A stretch of DNA of 64,000 bases from Loxodes magnus (GCA_946699065.1 CAMPDV010000201.1:422835-486834); one strand, 5' to 3'; positions 1 to 10,787 are shown, counted from the stretch's first letter. Notes: generated by a model not told the origin, from the sequence alone. Program-made: numbers and translations.

Positions 1-464
1 TTGAACTTAGTCACAATAAAACTTTAAATATGACACGAAAATGGAAATAGAAAAAATACCAATAGAATTAAAAACAGAATTGAATCCAGAAAAAGAAATG
101 ATTGCTACAAGTTTCATTAAAAGATTAGAAAATATAGAAAATAAATTATCATAAAAAAGAACGAAATAAAGACAATAATACAAACTTTGTTGATGTTGCA
201 AATCAAATCAACATATTTTAAAAAACTGTTGATAATGAAAGAAAATAAACGAATAAGAGCAGAAAAGAACATGGAGACAACTCAATAAATTATGAATAAC
301 TCCAACAGGGGTCTACAAATAAAAGCTTTTTGCAAGACCACTTGAACGGTTACAGTGGTAACCTTCCACTTAATAAAAAGGTCGTGGATCACACCCACGT
401 TAAAAAAACTGTCCGCAGGAACTGGTTGCAATTCCAGAGAATGCAAAACTTTACTAACTTTAAG

Positions 465-465
<1 letters not shown>
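1..465 (+). CDS. CCHC (Gag-like) ORF1 element, family A, copy 1 (5' cut by window edge)
   Basis: With TAA/TAG as Gln and TGA as Trp, the plus strand is open from base 1 to about 465. It encodes a Gln/Lys-rich protein with a CCHC zinc knuckle of spacing C-x2-C-x4-H-x4-C (C-W-C-C-K-S-N-Q-H-I-L-K-N-C, codons near 189-231; the W is TGA). It matches the family A copy at 8328-8945 almost base for base. No endonuclease or reverse transcriptase follows, so this looks like an orphan ORF1 that could bind retroposon RNA. Three hairpins (near 345-362, 390-406, 416-441) lie in the last 120 bases, just before the microsatellite. The N-terminus lies outside the window. Confidence 0.7.
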
Positions 466-537
<72 letters not shown>

Positions 538-538
538 G
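466..538. repeat. Self-complementary (ATA)n(ATT)n microsatellite tail of element A copy 1
   Basis: About twelve ATA triplets are followed directly by about fourteen ATT triplets, so the tract can fold on itself. It sits exactly where family A copy 2 carries a short (TTA)n run and is best read as the expanded 3' tail of the retroposon. Confidence 0.85.
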
Positions 539-924
539 AAAAATAAATATTATTGCTATTTTCATTATTTATTTTATTATTAAATTCATATTATTTAGAA
601 TTTGATTTACTTAACTTATGTGAAAGAAGCTTTATTTTGCTTTTCTTATTTATTTTTTAATATTTTTCTGTTTATATACATTTGTTTATATAAAAAGTTA
701 ATGATATTATTTTATTTAGAATTATAGTTTAAATTGTAATTTTATTTTTTAATTAATATTATATTATAATATATTAAATTTAATTGTAAATATATTTTTT
801 ATTTATAATAAAGTTATTATCATTTATTATTTTTATCTACGTGTTTATTTTAATTTCATTAGTTTTGCTTATAGTATACTTACGTGGTTTTTGTATATAA
901 GGAAATGTTTTTCTAAAAATAATA
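539..924. other. AT-rich intergenic stretch
   Basis: Low-complexity A/T sequence between the family A tail and the RING-UBL gene. I see no coding frame or structured element. It must hold the promoter and 5' leader of the gene starting at 925, but no motif can be named. Confidence 0.5.
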
Positions 925-2644
925 ATGTAATCCGAAACATCCTAGATTGTTTAGTGTCAATCTTGTAAAGAAGATTTCGACGGATAGGATGAACTTCCCG
1001 TGCTGTTGCCATGTAAGCACAATTTATGTGCAACCTGTACTCAAGATCAATTTTTAAACAGAAAATGCATCAAACGCTCAAATTGTCAAGAAGTTCATAC
1101 GATCCACCCTTAAAACTTATTAAAAGACAGTTAGTTACTTTAGCATCTTGAGCAAAAGAGTGTAGTGAAAAGTATAAAACTATTGGAAAATTAATCTTTA
1201 AAAATACATTAAGCTTAGACTTAACTGGCTAAAGTTTAATTTAATTTCATCTAGTAGTTGATCAAGCACGTAAGTAATTACATTCTTAAGGATAATATCA
1301 TCTTATAAAAATAGCTGGTTTAGCAGGATAAGCAAATCTAAGAACGGTTAAGGTTTTTCTAAATCTAGAAATAGATGATAGATAAATAGGGGAGTAATTA
1401 GTAGAAGTATGGCTAATAATGTTTAGATATTTCTTAGTTTGAGCCCTAAGTAACGAAATTAGTAACTGATGCTTAAAGGATTATCTAGTAGAATGCTCAG
1501 ATAACAGTTAAGTGCTATGAGGAGTTAGACAGTTACAAGTTAAATCAGGCTTAAATGGTTTAGGAAAATAGCTACTTAAAGAATGAGATTTAAAAGATGA
1601 GTAACTAAGTATAAAATCTTTAATAGGAGTTGGTTTCACTTTAAGGCTAGTAAAGCTAATTGTAGTAATAATAAAAGACACAATTAGTACAGCCTGAGCA
1701 AATTTAAGAAATTTAAAATATTCCTTAATAGGCAGAGCCATAGGATTTCTAGATAATCATAGTATCACCAAATAATAATTCATTATAGCTCTAGGTCAAA
1801 TAAGAAACTACAATCTGGTAGATAAAAGAATAAATCTAAAAATAAACTAGATTATCCTTATATCATCTCGACGTCTTAAAGAACAACAAAAAACTGTGGG
1901 ACACTGAAATTTTATCGAATTTATAAATTGTAAATGGAGAAAAGCTTCAAATGAAGAGAAGTAAGTTTAAAAATTAAATGTTTTATTAAATTAGATGGTA
2001 AGTTATTTTATTAATAATTTAGAAGGTATAACGATTTTTAAAAATTTATCTATAGGTAAGTTAACATTTAATATTCTTAAAACTATAGCATGTAAGTTAG
2101 CATTTAATATTCTTAAATTATAGCATGTAAGTTAACATTTTATTATTCTTAAAACTATAGACTGTAAGTTTTATATTTGATATTCTTAAAATTATAGTGA
2201 GTAAGTTTAATATTTAATATTCTTAAAATTATAGTTTGTAAGTTTGACACTTAATATTCTTAAAACTATAGACTGTAAGTTTGGCATTTAATATAATTAA
2301 AACTACAGATTGTAAGCTAAAGATTTAATATTATTAAAACTATAGAAAGTAAGTAAATATTTAATATTCTTAAAACTATAGAGAGTAAGTGGCGTTTTAA
2401 CGCTCCATTTAGATCGTAATTGTTTATTTTATCGATAGTATGTAAGAGATAGTTATAGTTCTCTTTATTCTTAGATCGTAGCAGTTTTTTAATATTATCT
2501 TAATTAGGCTGTAATATCTATTTAATTATTATTGTTTTATAGATTGTAAGTTTATTTGTAAAAGTATTCATAAGGGGGTAAGTTCAAGTCAATATGAGTA
2601 TAGGAAGTGAGATTCAATTTTACATTATGATAGTGTGGAAATGA
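925..2644 (+). CDS. RING finger / coiled coil / ubiquitin-like protein, copy 1, with a chain of 3-nt exons
   Basis: The first exon, 925-1960 (345 codons plus one base), starts MQSETS. It holds an N-terminal RING-type finger (C-Q-S-C, then C-K-H-N-L-C-A-T-C, then C-I-K-R-S-N-C, residues about 12-65), a Gln-rich coiled coil of about 200 residues, and a C-terminal ubiquitin-like fold (about residues 268-343). This is the layout of a RING E3 ligase, but no substrate can be named. The exon ends at GTAAGT at 1961. About seventeen 3-nt exons follow, then a last exon 2604-2644 that ends on TGA. Exon lengths sum to 1,128, exactly 376 codons. Paralogues with the same design lie at 14228-14935 and 21593-23566. 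The start is the first ATG of the open frame. Confidence 0.85.
1961..2603 (+). other. Micro-exon array 1: introns separated by single-codon exons
   Basis: Runs of GTAAGT...TATAG are separated by exactly three variable bases. The triplets include CAT (2134), ACT (2161), TGA (2198), TTT (2235), ACT (2272), ATT (2309), AAA (2346), AGA (2382), TAT (2439), GCT (2508), ATT (2543) and GGG (2575). Two longer gaps each hide a further AG-ATC-GT junction. Intron lengths vary (23, 26, 28, 30, 32, 33, 34) and are not multiples of three, while the exon stays at three. One junction (CTATAG directly followed by GTAAGT) has no exon. Spliced with the flanking exons the frame is kept, giving a 17-residue linker ending in L-Y-R-Y-W. 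Whether all units are really spliced needs RNA. Confidence 0.8.
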
Positions 2645-2989
2645 GAGCATGAATACTTTTAATACTTTATTTAGAACTCTATTTAATTTAAAAAGTTAAA
2701 AAATAATATCTTATTATTTTACATTAAGTAAAAAGAGTTTCTAAAGTATTGATAATCAATTATATCTTTTATAAAGTTTAAAATAGTATAATAAGATTAT
2801 AACTTAATTTAAATATATTTATCTTTTGAATATTTAACTTTATTCTTTTCAACGAGTTTGTTATTAAAAAAATATTAATTTCATAATTATGGAGTATGTA
2901 ATTTATATTATGCTTTAAGTGAGTTAGGAGTTTATTGGTTTTCGATAATGTTAGTAATGCTTTTTATATTTATTCATATATATAATAAA
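2645..2989. other. AT-rich downstream region of RING-UBL copy 1
   Basis: A 3' flank without a visible gene. It is recognisably related to the flanks downstream of copy 2 (about 13860-14200, inverted) and copy 3, so the duplication unit extends past the gene. Confidence 0.5.
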
Positions 2990-3397
2990 ATGGATGTCGG
3001 GCGCGTCAGAAAAACTAGTAGGTAATTTGGTGCAGTATATACTGTATTGCGAGAAATTTCGCACTAGATGCCATCACGGAGAAGGGTGGATAAGCTTCTT
3101 TGAGACATACCTATCTTGTCCTAAGGTTTCTCTCTAGCAGCATGAAAGTTTGACTGACGGGCCTTCTAATTACCGACTTAATAACTAATTCTTATTTGGA
3201 CCTTATTCAAGAAGACTGAAGAATTTGACTCAAGATTTAAGAATAATTTTTACAAAGAAGATTCCCCATTTGGAGAAGCTGACATGACTTATTGAACCTC
3301 TAGAATTTTAACAAGAAATATGAGAACATTTTTCTTAATATTAAATATTAATATTGAAAGAGCTACGAGCCAATAAGGTGCTACGCGCTCTATAATC
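2990..3397 (+). mobile_element. SINE family A, copy 1
   Basis: A GC-richer island. Its head (about 2990-3170, with AGGTAATTTGGTGCAGT and CTAGATGCCATCACG) recurs at 24880, 41770 (minus) and 60492 (minus). The body contains GAAGATTCCCCATTTGGAG. The 3' end is the hairpin GAGCTACGAGCCAATAAGG...GCGCTCTATAATC, shared with other SINEs here. The paralogous sequence near 13930 lacks the insert. The head looks like a structured pol III type RNA, but I cannot name the parent RNA. Confidence 0.75.
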
Positions 3398-5989
3398 ATT
3401 TTGTTTTATTTATTTAATAGTTTTAAAAGGTAGCATTTAAGTTTTTTAGTCATTGTGCCTGTGATCTATTTAATGATAAACAAATAATATCTTGTTTAGA
3501 AGGATAAGTGCTTTGTTGCAATAATATTTTATAAATTTTATTTAAAATATTGTACTAATGTAATCTTCGTGTATTCAATCTAAGTAAAAAAGTAATTTAT
3601 TTATTACTAATATAAGAGGATCTTAATAATAAACTATTTTTTTATTTATTAATTTATTTAAGGTATTTTTGTAATTTTTATTTTTTTTTTATTAAAATTT
3701 TATAAGCGTGGAATTATGAATTAAAGTTTAACTTTTTTATGTCTCTAAAGTATTTACTCTAAAATATTTTTTTATATTGTGTTTATTATTGTAGCAAAAA
3801 AAGAATTTTAAAAGGTGAAAAAATTATAAATTAATTAATTAAAATTAGTAAAGTATAAAGGATAAAATGATCGAAAAAATTGTAAGAGTAAAAAAGTTGA
3901 AAAGTAAAAAATTATAAAAAATTAATTGTAAAATAAAAGAATTTTAGAGGTGAAAAAGTTTCACAAAAATTTATCTAAGAGTGTAAAGTTAAAAATAGAA
4001 AATTCTAAAAAGATTATAAAATGAAAATTTAGTAGGGAAAAAATTTCGAATAAAAGAATTAAAAGTGAAAAATGGTGAAAAGGTAAGATATTAAAAAAGA
4101 AAAAAAAATTAAAATAGATTATTTTAAATTTTTTGGATTATAAAATTTTGTGAAAATTTTATTTTTGTTTCTTAGCTAAGTGATTAGCCATAGAGGGAAT
4201 TTTTGAAACGGAATAAATTTGTGGAAACTGGATAAAAGATTTATAAAGGGAATAAGGAAAAATGAAAAAGGATGTAAGGTGTGGGAGTAACGAAAGATTT
4301 TTGAAATAGAAAATTTTGAGTAAGAATAGAAGAAAATTTATAATAGAATTGTTCAAACATTTTTTGTTAAATTTGGAAATTGAAATTAGTGAAAAAGTAA
4401 AAAAACTTTTAAAAATAAAAAGTATGCGATCACTGTTAAAAAGCGAAAACAGAAAAACGGAAAAAAAGAAAAAACGGGGAACATTTTTTTTAACTAAAGT
4501 AATACAAAAATATTTAATATTTTTTATTTAGGAATTTTAAAAGAGGGATAACAATTTAGATTTTTAGGAATCAACTTTTTAAAAATTGAATAGTTTATTT
4601 TTAGTTTTTTCATTAATTTAAATAAAATAAAATAAAATAAATTTTATTAATTTGAAAGTAAATGAGTCTAAAATAGTCATTACTAATCTATATCAGTTAA
4701 TTTTTGTTTAATTGATAAAATTGAAGATAAGATGTAAAATATTAATTTTGCTTTTTACTCTAAGTTTTATACTTCAGAAGATTTTTTGGACGGAACAAAA
4801 ATTTTATAAATTTGGAATTAAATTTTTAAATCTAAAGCTATTCTTATTAAAGTAAATCAATTTAAGTACAACATTTTTTTAGATAATGTATAATATAAAG
4901 ATTAGGATTGTTAAATATATTTTTATAATTAAATTTTTCTCAGAGATTTACTACAGGAACTTTTTAAGGTGGACAAATATTTTAATAAATAGAAAAAATT
5001 TAATTTAATTTTTTCTTAAGCTTATAATAAGAATATTTGCTAACTAGATTGATGCTGGTAATAGTTTTTTAAATAATAAGTTATTAATTTAGATTTTTTG
5101 CTATTTAATGTAGACAAAGATGATAAATATTATAATAAGATAAATTAAAAAATAATAAATATTTTCATATATATTTAAGAATTCAAAATTGCTAAAAACA
5201 CAAATTATAGTTCAACAAAATTTCTTATCTTAAAAAATAATTTAAATATAAAATATTAAATAATAAAATACAAAATCTTTCAGATTATATCTTATTAATC
5301 TTTATTCATACACTAATAAAAACTTAAAAATCTTAATTTTTCGTAACGAAAGAAAACAGTATATTATTTTAATAGAAGATATTAAACATTTTTATTAAAA
5401 TATTTGGACATTCTTAAAATTCTAAGTATATTAAGTTAGAATCTATTTATTAGCAGAATATAGCTTTCACAACAATTATTTTTAAATATAAATTTAAATT
5501 TAGTGCTTTATAATACGAACTGTAAAATTTAAAATTAAATTATTGCTAGCTTAAATATTTTTATTTCCAAACCAAACAATTTTATAAGTTAATTTAGAAA
5601 TAGATAAATATTTTACTAATTTTACTATCAAAATTACTTTTCACTATATATTAAAAATTTCTAAATATTGCTAATTTTTTTTAATTAAAAAAATAAGGCG
5701 GATATTTAATCTCATGGTATAATAAAAGATACTTATTAATTTTAAATAAATGCTTATAATAAATAATATTAATATAATTATTAATATAAATTTTCAAAAA
5801 CATAATAGAATATGTTAATTTTGCATCTGAGTAAATCACTTTTTAGATAAATTACAAATTAAGAAATAAAAAAAATTTGAGAATAAAATTATAAATAATT
5901 TAACTATTATGCGTTTATAAGATAATTAATATAAAAGATAAAATAATTGATAATATTAGTAAGATAAAAAAGTTTCAATATTTTGAATA
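3398..5989. other. Long AT-rich region; proximal part is duplicated
   Basis: From 3398 to about 4100 the sequence matches, in inverted form, the flanks of RING-UBL copies 2 and 3 (purine-rich stretch near 4020-4100 against 13260-13350 and 20560-20640). A short lysine-rich open frame at 4316-4531 has no supporting motif. From 4550 to 5990 I see only low-complexity A/T sequence. Confidence 0.5.
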
Positions 5990-6560
5990 GTGGGACATAA
6001 TTGCCCTGCTTATAGTTTATTTCATGAGAATTATGTTAAGTATAAGAGTTTATACAAATTTATAATCAACCTCTAGTTAATTTTTCTTTCTCCTATTCTT
6101 ATGCTTCTTCTATATTATTTCTAGATTGTGTTCTCACATTTTCTTCTCTCGCTTTTTATTTTCAACTTCTTCTTATTTATTTTTCGCATAACGATTACTA
6201 AAGTTTCTTTCTTAAATTATATTATTTTCTCCCATCAATTTATCTTTTTGCTTCAACTGCTAATTTTTTAAAGTTTTTATCCTTTTTTTAAACAATTTTT
6301 GAATAAAATTTTTAATTATTTGTCTATCTTAATGTTTTTACAAATCTTAATTAAAAAATTTTAGTCGTGCAGAATTAGCTGTTTAAATTATTTATCAAAA
6401 ATATTTTTCAAATAGATAATTCCTAAAAGACATTTTTATGGAAAGTACATTCAAATATATGATCAAATTCATCATGAGCTAAACCACATGCACAATCAAA
6501 TCCATTTTATATGTTAATATAACGCAAATTAATTTTTTTATAAATTATAGGTGAATATCT
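5990..6560 (-). pseudogene. 5'-truncated LINE ORF2 fragment (C-terminal zinc motif)
   Basis: Read on the minus strand, the frame near 6500-6430 gives C-A-C-G-L-A-H-D-E-F-D-H-I-F-E-C. This matches the Cys/His motif at the C-terminus of LINE ORF2 proteins and is comparable to F-C-I-C-G-E-Y-D-T-L-Q-H-V-M-E-C near 46170 in LINE 2. A Lys/Gln-rich tail follows to about 5990. No reverse transcriptase core precedes it, so this is a 3' remnant typical of aborted target-primed reverse transcription. It does not match either full LINE in the window closely and implies a third LINE lineage. Confidence 0.6.
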
Positions 6561-6744
6561 TAGTTTGGAAATATAAATTATGTTTTATATTTGATATCTG
6601 TTAAATTTAGTATAAATTATTCCAGAAAATATACTTTTATTATTTTAAATATATTATATGTATCTTTAAGTTGTAGACATCTGAATATTCCTTTAAAAAA
6701 ATCCTTTTAATAGTTTTTCTTTCACCCTCAGAATAATAAATTTA

Positions 6745-7520
6745 AAAAAGTTAAAAAGTTAAAAATCTTTGTTAAAGCCTTAGTAGTCAACCATCTGACC
6801 TATTCTATCAGCTTGTCTCTATTAGTTTGTCTTGAATTCCTACTAGGCTTAGTTAGGCGGTGTAGCACTTCATTAGCGCACCATCCTTTAATATTCTGAA
6901 TAGTCTTCATCTTGCATGTAGTCCTAATTATTTATCCAAGGATTAAGATTTGAATTAAAGAATTTTTTTCTATAAATTTTTCCGCTTTATGTTGGATATA
7001 TCCTAAATAGTTTTCTAAAAATATCTTATTTATTCTTTCTTTAAATTTCGCTTAGTTAGTAGCAGTATTTTCATTGGTGTTATTTATTGCACACGTAGCA
7101 TTTTATTCTTCTTTTAAACTATTATTCCTGTAACACTTATTTAATTTAAATTTACTACTTATTTTAAATAAACGTTTACTGTTTATTTTAATTTGAGGCT
7201 TCATTTTCTATTTCCATAGGATCTGATTAATTCTGTTAAATCGAAAATGGCGTTACCTGAATTTATTATTAAATTTAAAGAATTCTTTGTTCCAGTTTTT
7301 TTTCTATTTCTTATGATTATTAATATTGTTTCTCAAGTAAAGACGTTATTAGTTTTTCTAATTTTTCTACTTTATCAGTGAGGTATTTATTTTTGAACAT
7401 AAACTCTTTTAATGATTTAGATAATATTTCTATTTGAGTTTGTGTCGGAAGTTTTTTTAATTCTGGATTTCCAAGTGGTTAATGTTCGTCATATCAATCA
7501 TATTTCTCACTTTCACTCAT
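6745..7520 (-). CDS. CCHC (Gag-like) ORF1 element, family B, copy 1
   Basis: The minus strand is open from ATG at 7520 for about 255 codons. It encodes a short acidic N-terminus (MSESEKYDWYDEHQPLGNPE, W from TGA), a Leu/Lys-rich coiled coil of about 60 residues, a Gln-rich stretch, and a knuckle C-Y-V-C-N-K-Q-H-Q-W-K-Y-C (C-x2-C-x3-H-x4-C). Copies lie at 32640-33409 and 63355-64000. The element ends in repeats of a TTTAAC-like hexamer (minus strand). There is no reverse transcriptase, so it probably depends on a LINE. The real termination codon cannot be chosen because the tail stays open. Confidence 0.7.
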
Positions 7521-8327
7521 TGTAATTATTTCGTTTTTTTATTTTTTAGAGAATTTTCCTGTTTAAATGTTTTGTTCAAAGTTCTGTTATTTCTTAGAAG
7601 CAATTTTTATATATAAATTAAATTAAATTAAATTTTATTAAATATTTCTATTAAAAAAATAATATAAATTGCTTAAAAAAATGTATCACAGCTAATATTC
7701 GCTGCATAATATAAGTTTTTAAGTCTTGCTTCCATTTCACTTTCTTAAATTTTTGTCTTTTTTTGCCTCCATGTCTTGTTAAAATCAGTCTCATTAGTTC
7801 TTGAGTTCCTTTTCTCTTTTTTACGTCTCCTTATGGATTAAATAGATCCGTTCTCCTTTTTTCTCCTAAAGCAAATAATTTATTTAAATTCTAAATTTTC
7901 AGCGATTCCTGTATAGATATAATAAATATGAATTATAATAAATTTGAATATTATTTGTTGCTTATTTAAAATTTTACTGTTATTTAAATATTTTAATTAA
8001 ATAAAAGCAAAATAATAATAAATAAATGTATAAAATACTTACTACTTAGTAATTACAAATTATTAGCAAAAATAATATTATCATAGTACTACTTTCATTT
8101 ATAAACTTATTATAGTATATTATATTTGTAATCTTACAAATTAAAATTATAAGAAAAAGTAAATAATTAATAATCATAAATTAGTATTTAATGGTTAATG
8201 TAATTGTATCTAATTTATTATTATAATAAAGTTTTATAAATTATAGATATAAGTTATGGTAGGATAAATAGAGATAAGTTAACCTAAAAACGAAACTAAT
8301 CAAAAACTTTAAATTTAATTAGACCAA
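7521..8327. other. AT-rich spacer between families B and A
   Basis: It includes a pyrimidine-rich stretch (7740-7870) that may be the 5' region of the family B element on the minus strand. No gene or repeat can be supported beyond that. Confidence 0.4.
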
Positions 8328-8945
8328 ATGTAAAAAGTAATCTCAAATTATGAAGAAACAACTTACAACTTAGGCGAAAAAATACGGGAACTAATGAGTA
8401 ATATAGAAGATTAGAACAACGAATTACTAATACTTAGAAGATAACTTATTTGTAGCAAATTAATAACGGAAGAATAACTCTGAACTTAATCATAATAAAA
8501 TTTTAAATACGACACAAAAATGGAAATAGAAAAAATACCAATAGAATTAAAAACAGAATTGAATCCAGAAAAAGAAATGATTGCTACAAGTTTCATTAAA
8601 AGATTAGAAAATATAGAAAATAAATTATCATAAAAAAGAACGAAATAAAGACAATAATACAAACTTTGTTGATGTTGCAAATCAAATCAACATATTTTAA
8701 AAAACTGTTGATAGTGAAAGAAAATAAACGAATAAGAGCAGAAAAGAACATGGAGACAACTCAATAAACTATGAATAACTCCAACAGGGATCTACAAATA
8801 AAAGCTTTTTGCAAGACCACTTGAACGGTTACAGTGGTAACCTTCCACTTAATAAAAAGGTCGTGGATCACACCCACGTTAAAAAAGCTGTCCGCAGGAA
8901 CTGGTTGCAATTCCAGAGAATGCTAAACTCTACTAACTTTAAGTA
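8328..8945 (+). CDS. CCHC (Gag-like) ORF1 element, family A, copy 2
   Basis: ATG at 8328 opens about 206 codons. The N-terminal coiled coil has the block E-K-I-R-E-L-M-S-N-I-E-D-Q-N-N-E-L-L, matched in the full-length copy at 60940-61756. A basic stretch follows, then the CCHC knuckle C-W-C-C-K-S-N-Q-H-I-L-K-N-C. The last 120 bases hold three hairpins: GGTTAC-AGTG-GTAACC, CGTGG-ATCACAC-CCACG and CTGG-TTGCAATT-CCAG. They are followed by a (TTA)n tail. The family A gene at 61756 keeps the second and third hairpins with altered loops, so they are probably the 3' recognition structure. There is no endonuclease or polymerase domain. Confidence 0.7.
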
Positions 8946-8966
8946 TATTATTATTATTATTATTAT
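8946..8966. repeat. (TTA)n tail of element A copy 2
   Basis: About seven ATT/TTA triplets follow the terminal hairpins, at the position of the larger inverted microsatellite of copy 1. Confidence 0.8.
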
Positions 8967-10228
8967 AGATATAAGAGATTGGAAAATTCTAATTGTTTTT
9001 TTAATTAAAATAGGCAATTTAAATTATGTAGGATAAAATTGTTTATATCATAGAGTCCTTAACTTTCGTTCTTTATTAATGAAAATATCCTTGGCAAATG
9101 CTTTCGCAGATAAATCCCTTCTTATTCTTAGTTTAAATATATCCCTTTCTATTAAAAATAATATAAACACTTATTTTTCTCAACATTTCAGACTAAATTA
9201 ATTATAAAAATCTCTTTATAGATAATTTAATATTTTATCAAATTGGCAAAGAAAAATCTAATTTATACTTTTATATATAATTGAAAAGATTGTGGGAGCT
9301 GAGAATGACCTTCGTGATAACACTTTCTGGTTTTATGGCTAGGAACAAGTTCCTTTCCTGTCGCTGAGAAAGTCCTTGGTCAGAGTCATTTTCTGAAGGG
9401 AACACTGTCTTTGAGAAGTCATTTTCTGAAGGGAACACTGTCTTTGAGATTATCCACTCTTAGTAGGGGTTTGAAGCCTGGCTGCTCATAGCGATGGAGC
9501 TCCCTAGCAGCTGTGCCTGGAGCACAACAGGATATCCCCGTTATTCCATAAAAAGAGAGCGTCAGGTCGTGCAATCGGAAAGGAGTTTCCAATCCAAAAA
9601 ACTTTTTTAGTTAAAATTAATTAATTTATACTTTTATCGAAGAGACATTCTTTCTAATTATATTATAGCAGGTGGTTCATTTATCATATTTTCAAATATA
9701 GATAGAAGTTAAAAAAATAAATGAGACTAATTCTTTAAAGTTTAGTATTATAAAAAAAATTATTTTATAGATAATAAATTTATAAAAGAAATTATATGCA
9801 AATAAAGAAACTAATAAATAATTCTAATTTATTAAACATCATTAATAGACTCTTTATATCTATTATACAAATATTTAGTTTAATAGTATATTTTAAATAA
9901 TTTTATTCTGTTTTATTCTTTTATAAAATAGTTTTTAATTAATTTAGAATAAAACTTTAGTTTAACAAAATCTTTAAAAGTTAAAAAATATGTAGATATC
10001 AAATTTAAAATATTTTGAATTGTAAAATGATCAAAAATGTACTAAAAATTATAATATTATTTTAAGCTATAATTAGAAGATAAAGAAAGTATAAAATTTA
10101 TGTTAATATTGTATTTTAAAATATATTAAACATATTTAATATATTAAATAGCTTAAAAAATAATTTAATTTTCTTTTTTTTAAACATTTTAAGGAAGTAA
10201 AGCTTTAAATAATTTTACATAAATCATG
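8967..10228. repeat. Inverted duplicate of 14940-15740, interrupted by SINE E
   Basis: AT-rich, with no gene seen. Anti-parallel similarity to 14940-15740 is visible at several points, for example the TTTATACTTTTAT / AAGAGACATTC block near 9622-9650 against 15455-15480, and the stretch near 9840 against 15265. The copy at 15.4 kb lacks the SINE E insertion, which gives an empty-site control. Confidence 0.55.
9259..9637 (+). mobile_element. SINE family E, copy 1, with 16-bp target-site duplication
   Basis: The element body 9275-9621 is flanked by perfect direct repeats TAATTTATACTTTTAT at 9259-9274 and 9622-9637. The inverted duplicate at about 15.46 kb has the unoccupied site. A second copy lies at 16467-16780. 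Copy 1 carries an extra tandem 32-base block (AGTCATTTTCTGAAGGG...). The sequence is GC-rich with several hairpins. GGCTAGGAACAAG and GGTTTGAAGCC weakly resemble pol III A and B boxes. The 3' end TTAGTTAAAATTAA differs from the tail used by the other SINEs. The parent RNA is not recognised. Confidence 0.85.
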
Positions 10229-10735
10229 AAGAGGATGATGAAGCCTCATAGTAGACCGAAAAGCTCAAGTCGGAGTTTATGAGCAAATGACAAGTTTAAA
10301 AAATGATATCTGAGTAATGCAAGAGCAAGACGAGAAAAACGGAGTAAAGTTAGATTCTAGACTCAAATTAATAGAAGAAAACCAATAGAAGCCTTCATAA
10401 GGAACTCCAATGGAAATAGAGAAACAAAAAAATACATTTCCGAGAGCAAGAAAAAAGATGCTATATTTGTAACAGCACTTGAATTTATGGAGGAAATGTC
10501 CCCAATAGAAAAAGATAAGAATGAATATCTGGAGAAATGTTAACTAATAGCAACTGAAGTAGCGAGCGACGAATTTCTTTCATCGGGAAATGCGAAAATC
10601 TTGAAAAAAAATTCTCAACTCAGATTATTCAAAAGAGAGAAGTCAAGGAAAAGGAACAATGCAAGGAACGAACATGCAGGAAATGAGATATTATACATTT
10701 AAAACTTCAATTAAGCTGGAAGGCGAACATTTATT
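10229..10735 (+). pseudogene. Decayed CCHC ORF1 element
   Basis: An open Gln/Lys-rich frame leads into R-C-Y-I-C-N-S-T-W, the first half of a knuckle. Beyond this the frame shifts by one: the next readable frame gives L-W-R-K-C-P. The missing base falls where the zinc-binding His should be, so the intact motif was probably C-x2-C-x4-H-x4-C. The protein is therefore broken. Confidence 0.6.
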
Positions 10736-10787
10736 TTAATGATTAATGATTTATTAATTTAATAATTTTATCATATAGTAAAAAAAG

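Noticed and set aside
925-1960. Standard Tetrahymena or Paramecium code (TGA stop)
   Set aside because: Frames with conserved Trp at TGA (WD40, LINE motifs, knuckles) would be broken many times.
1961-2603. Array as internally eliminated sequences
   Set aside because: The units begin GTAAGT and end TATAG on the coding strand in all three copies and restore frame as introns. No direct TA or other short repeat brackets each unit as IES boundaries would.
1961-2603. Plain noncoding minisatellite
   Set aside because: Non-repetitive units in the same array obey the three-base rule, and the spliced product is conserved between paralogues with a synonymous change. This is hard to explain for a neutral satellite.
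9330-9480. tRNA gene in SINE E
   Set aside because: A- and B-box-like words are present, but no cloverleaf can be drawn and the spacing is too wide.
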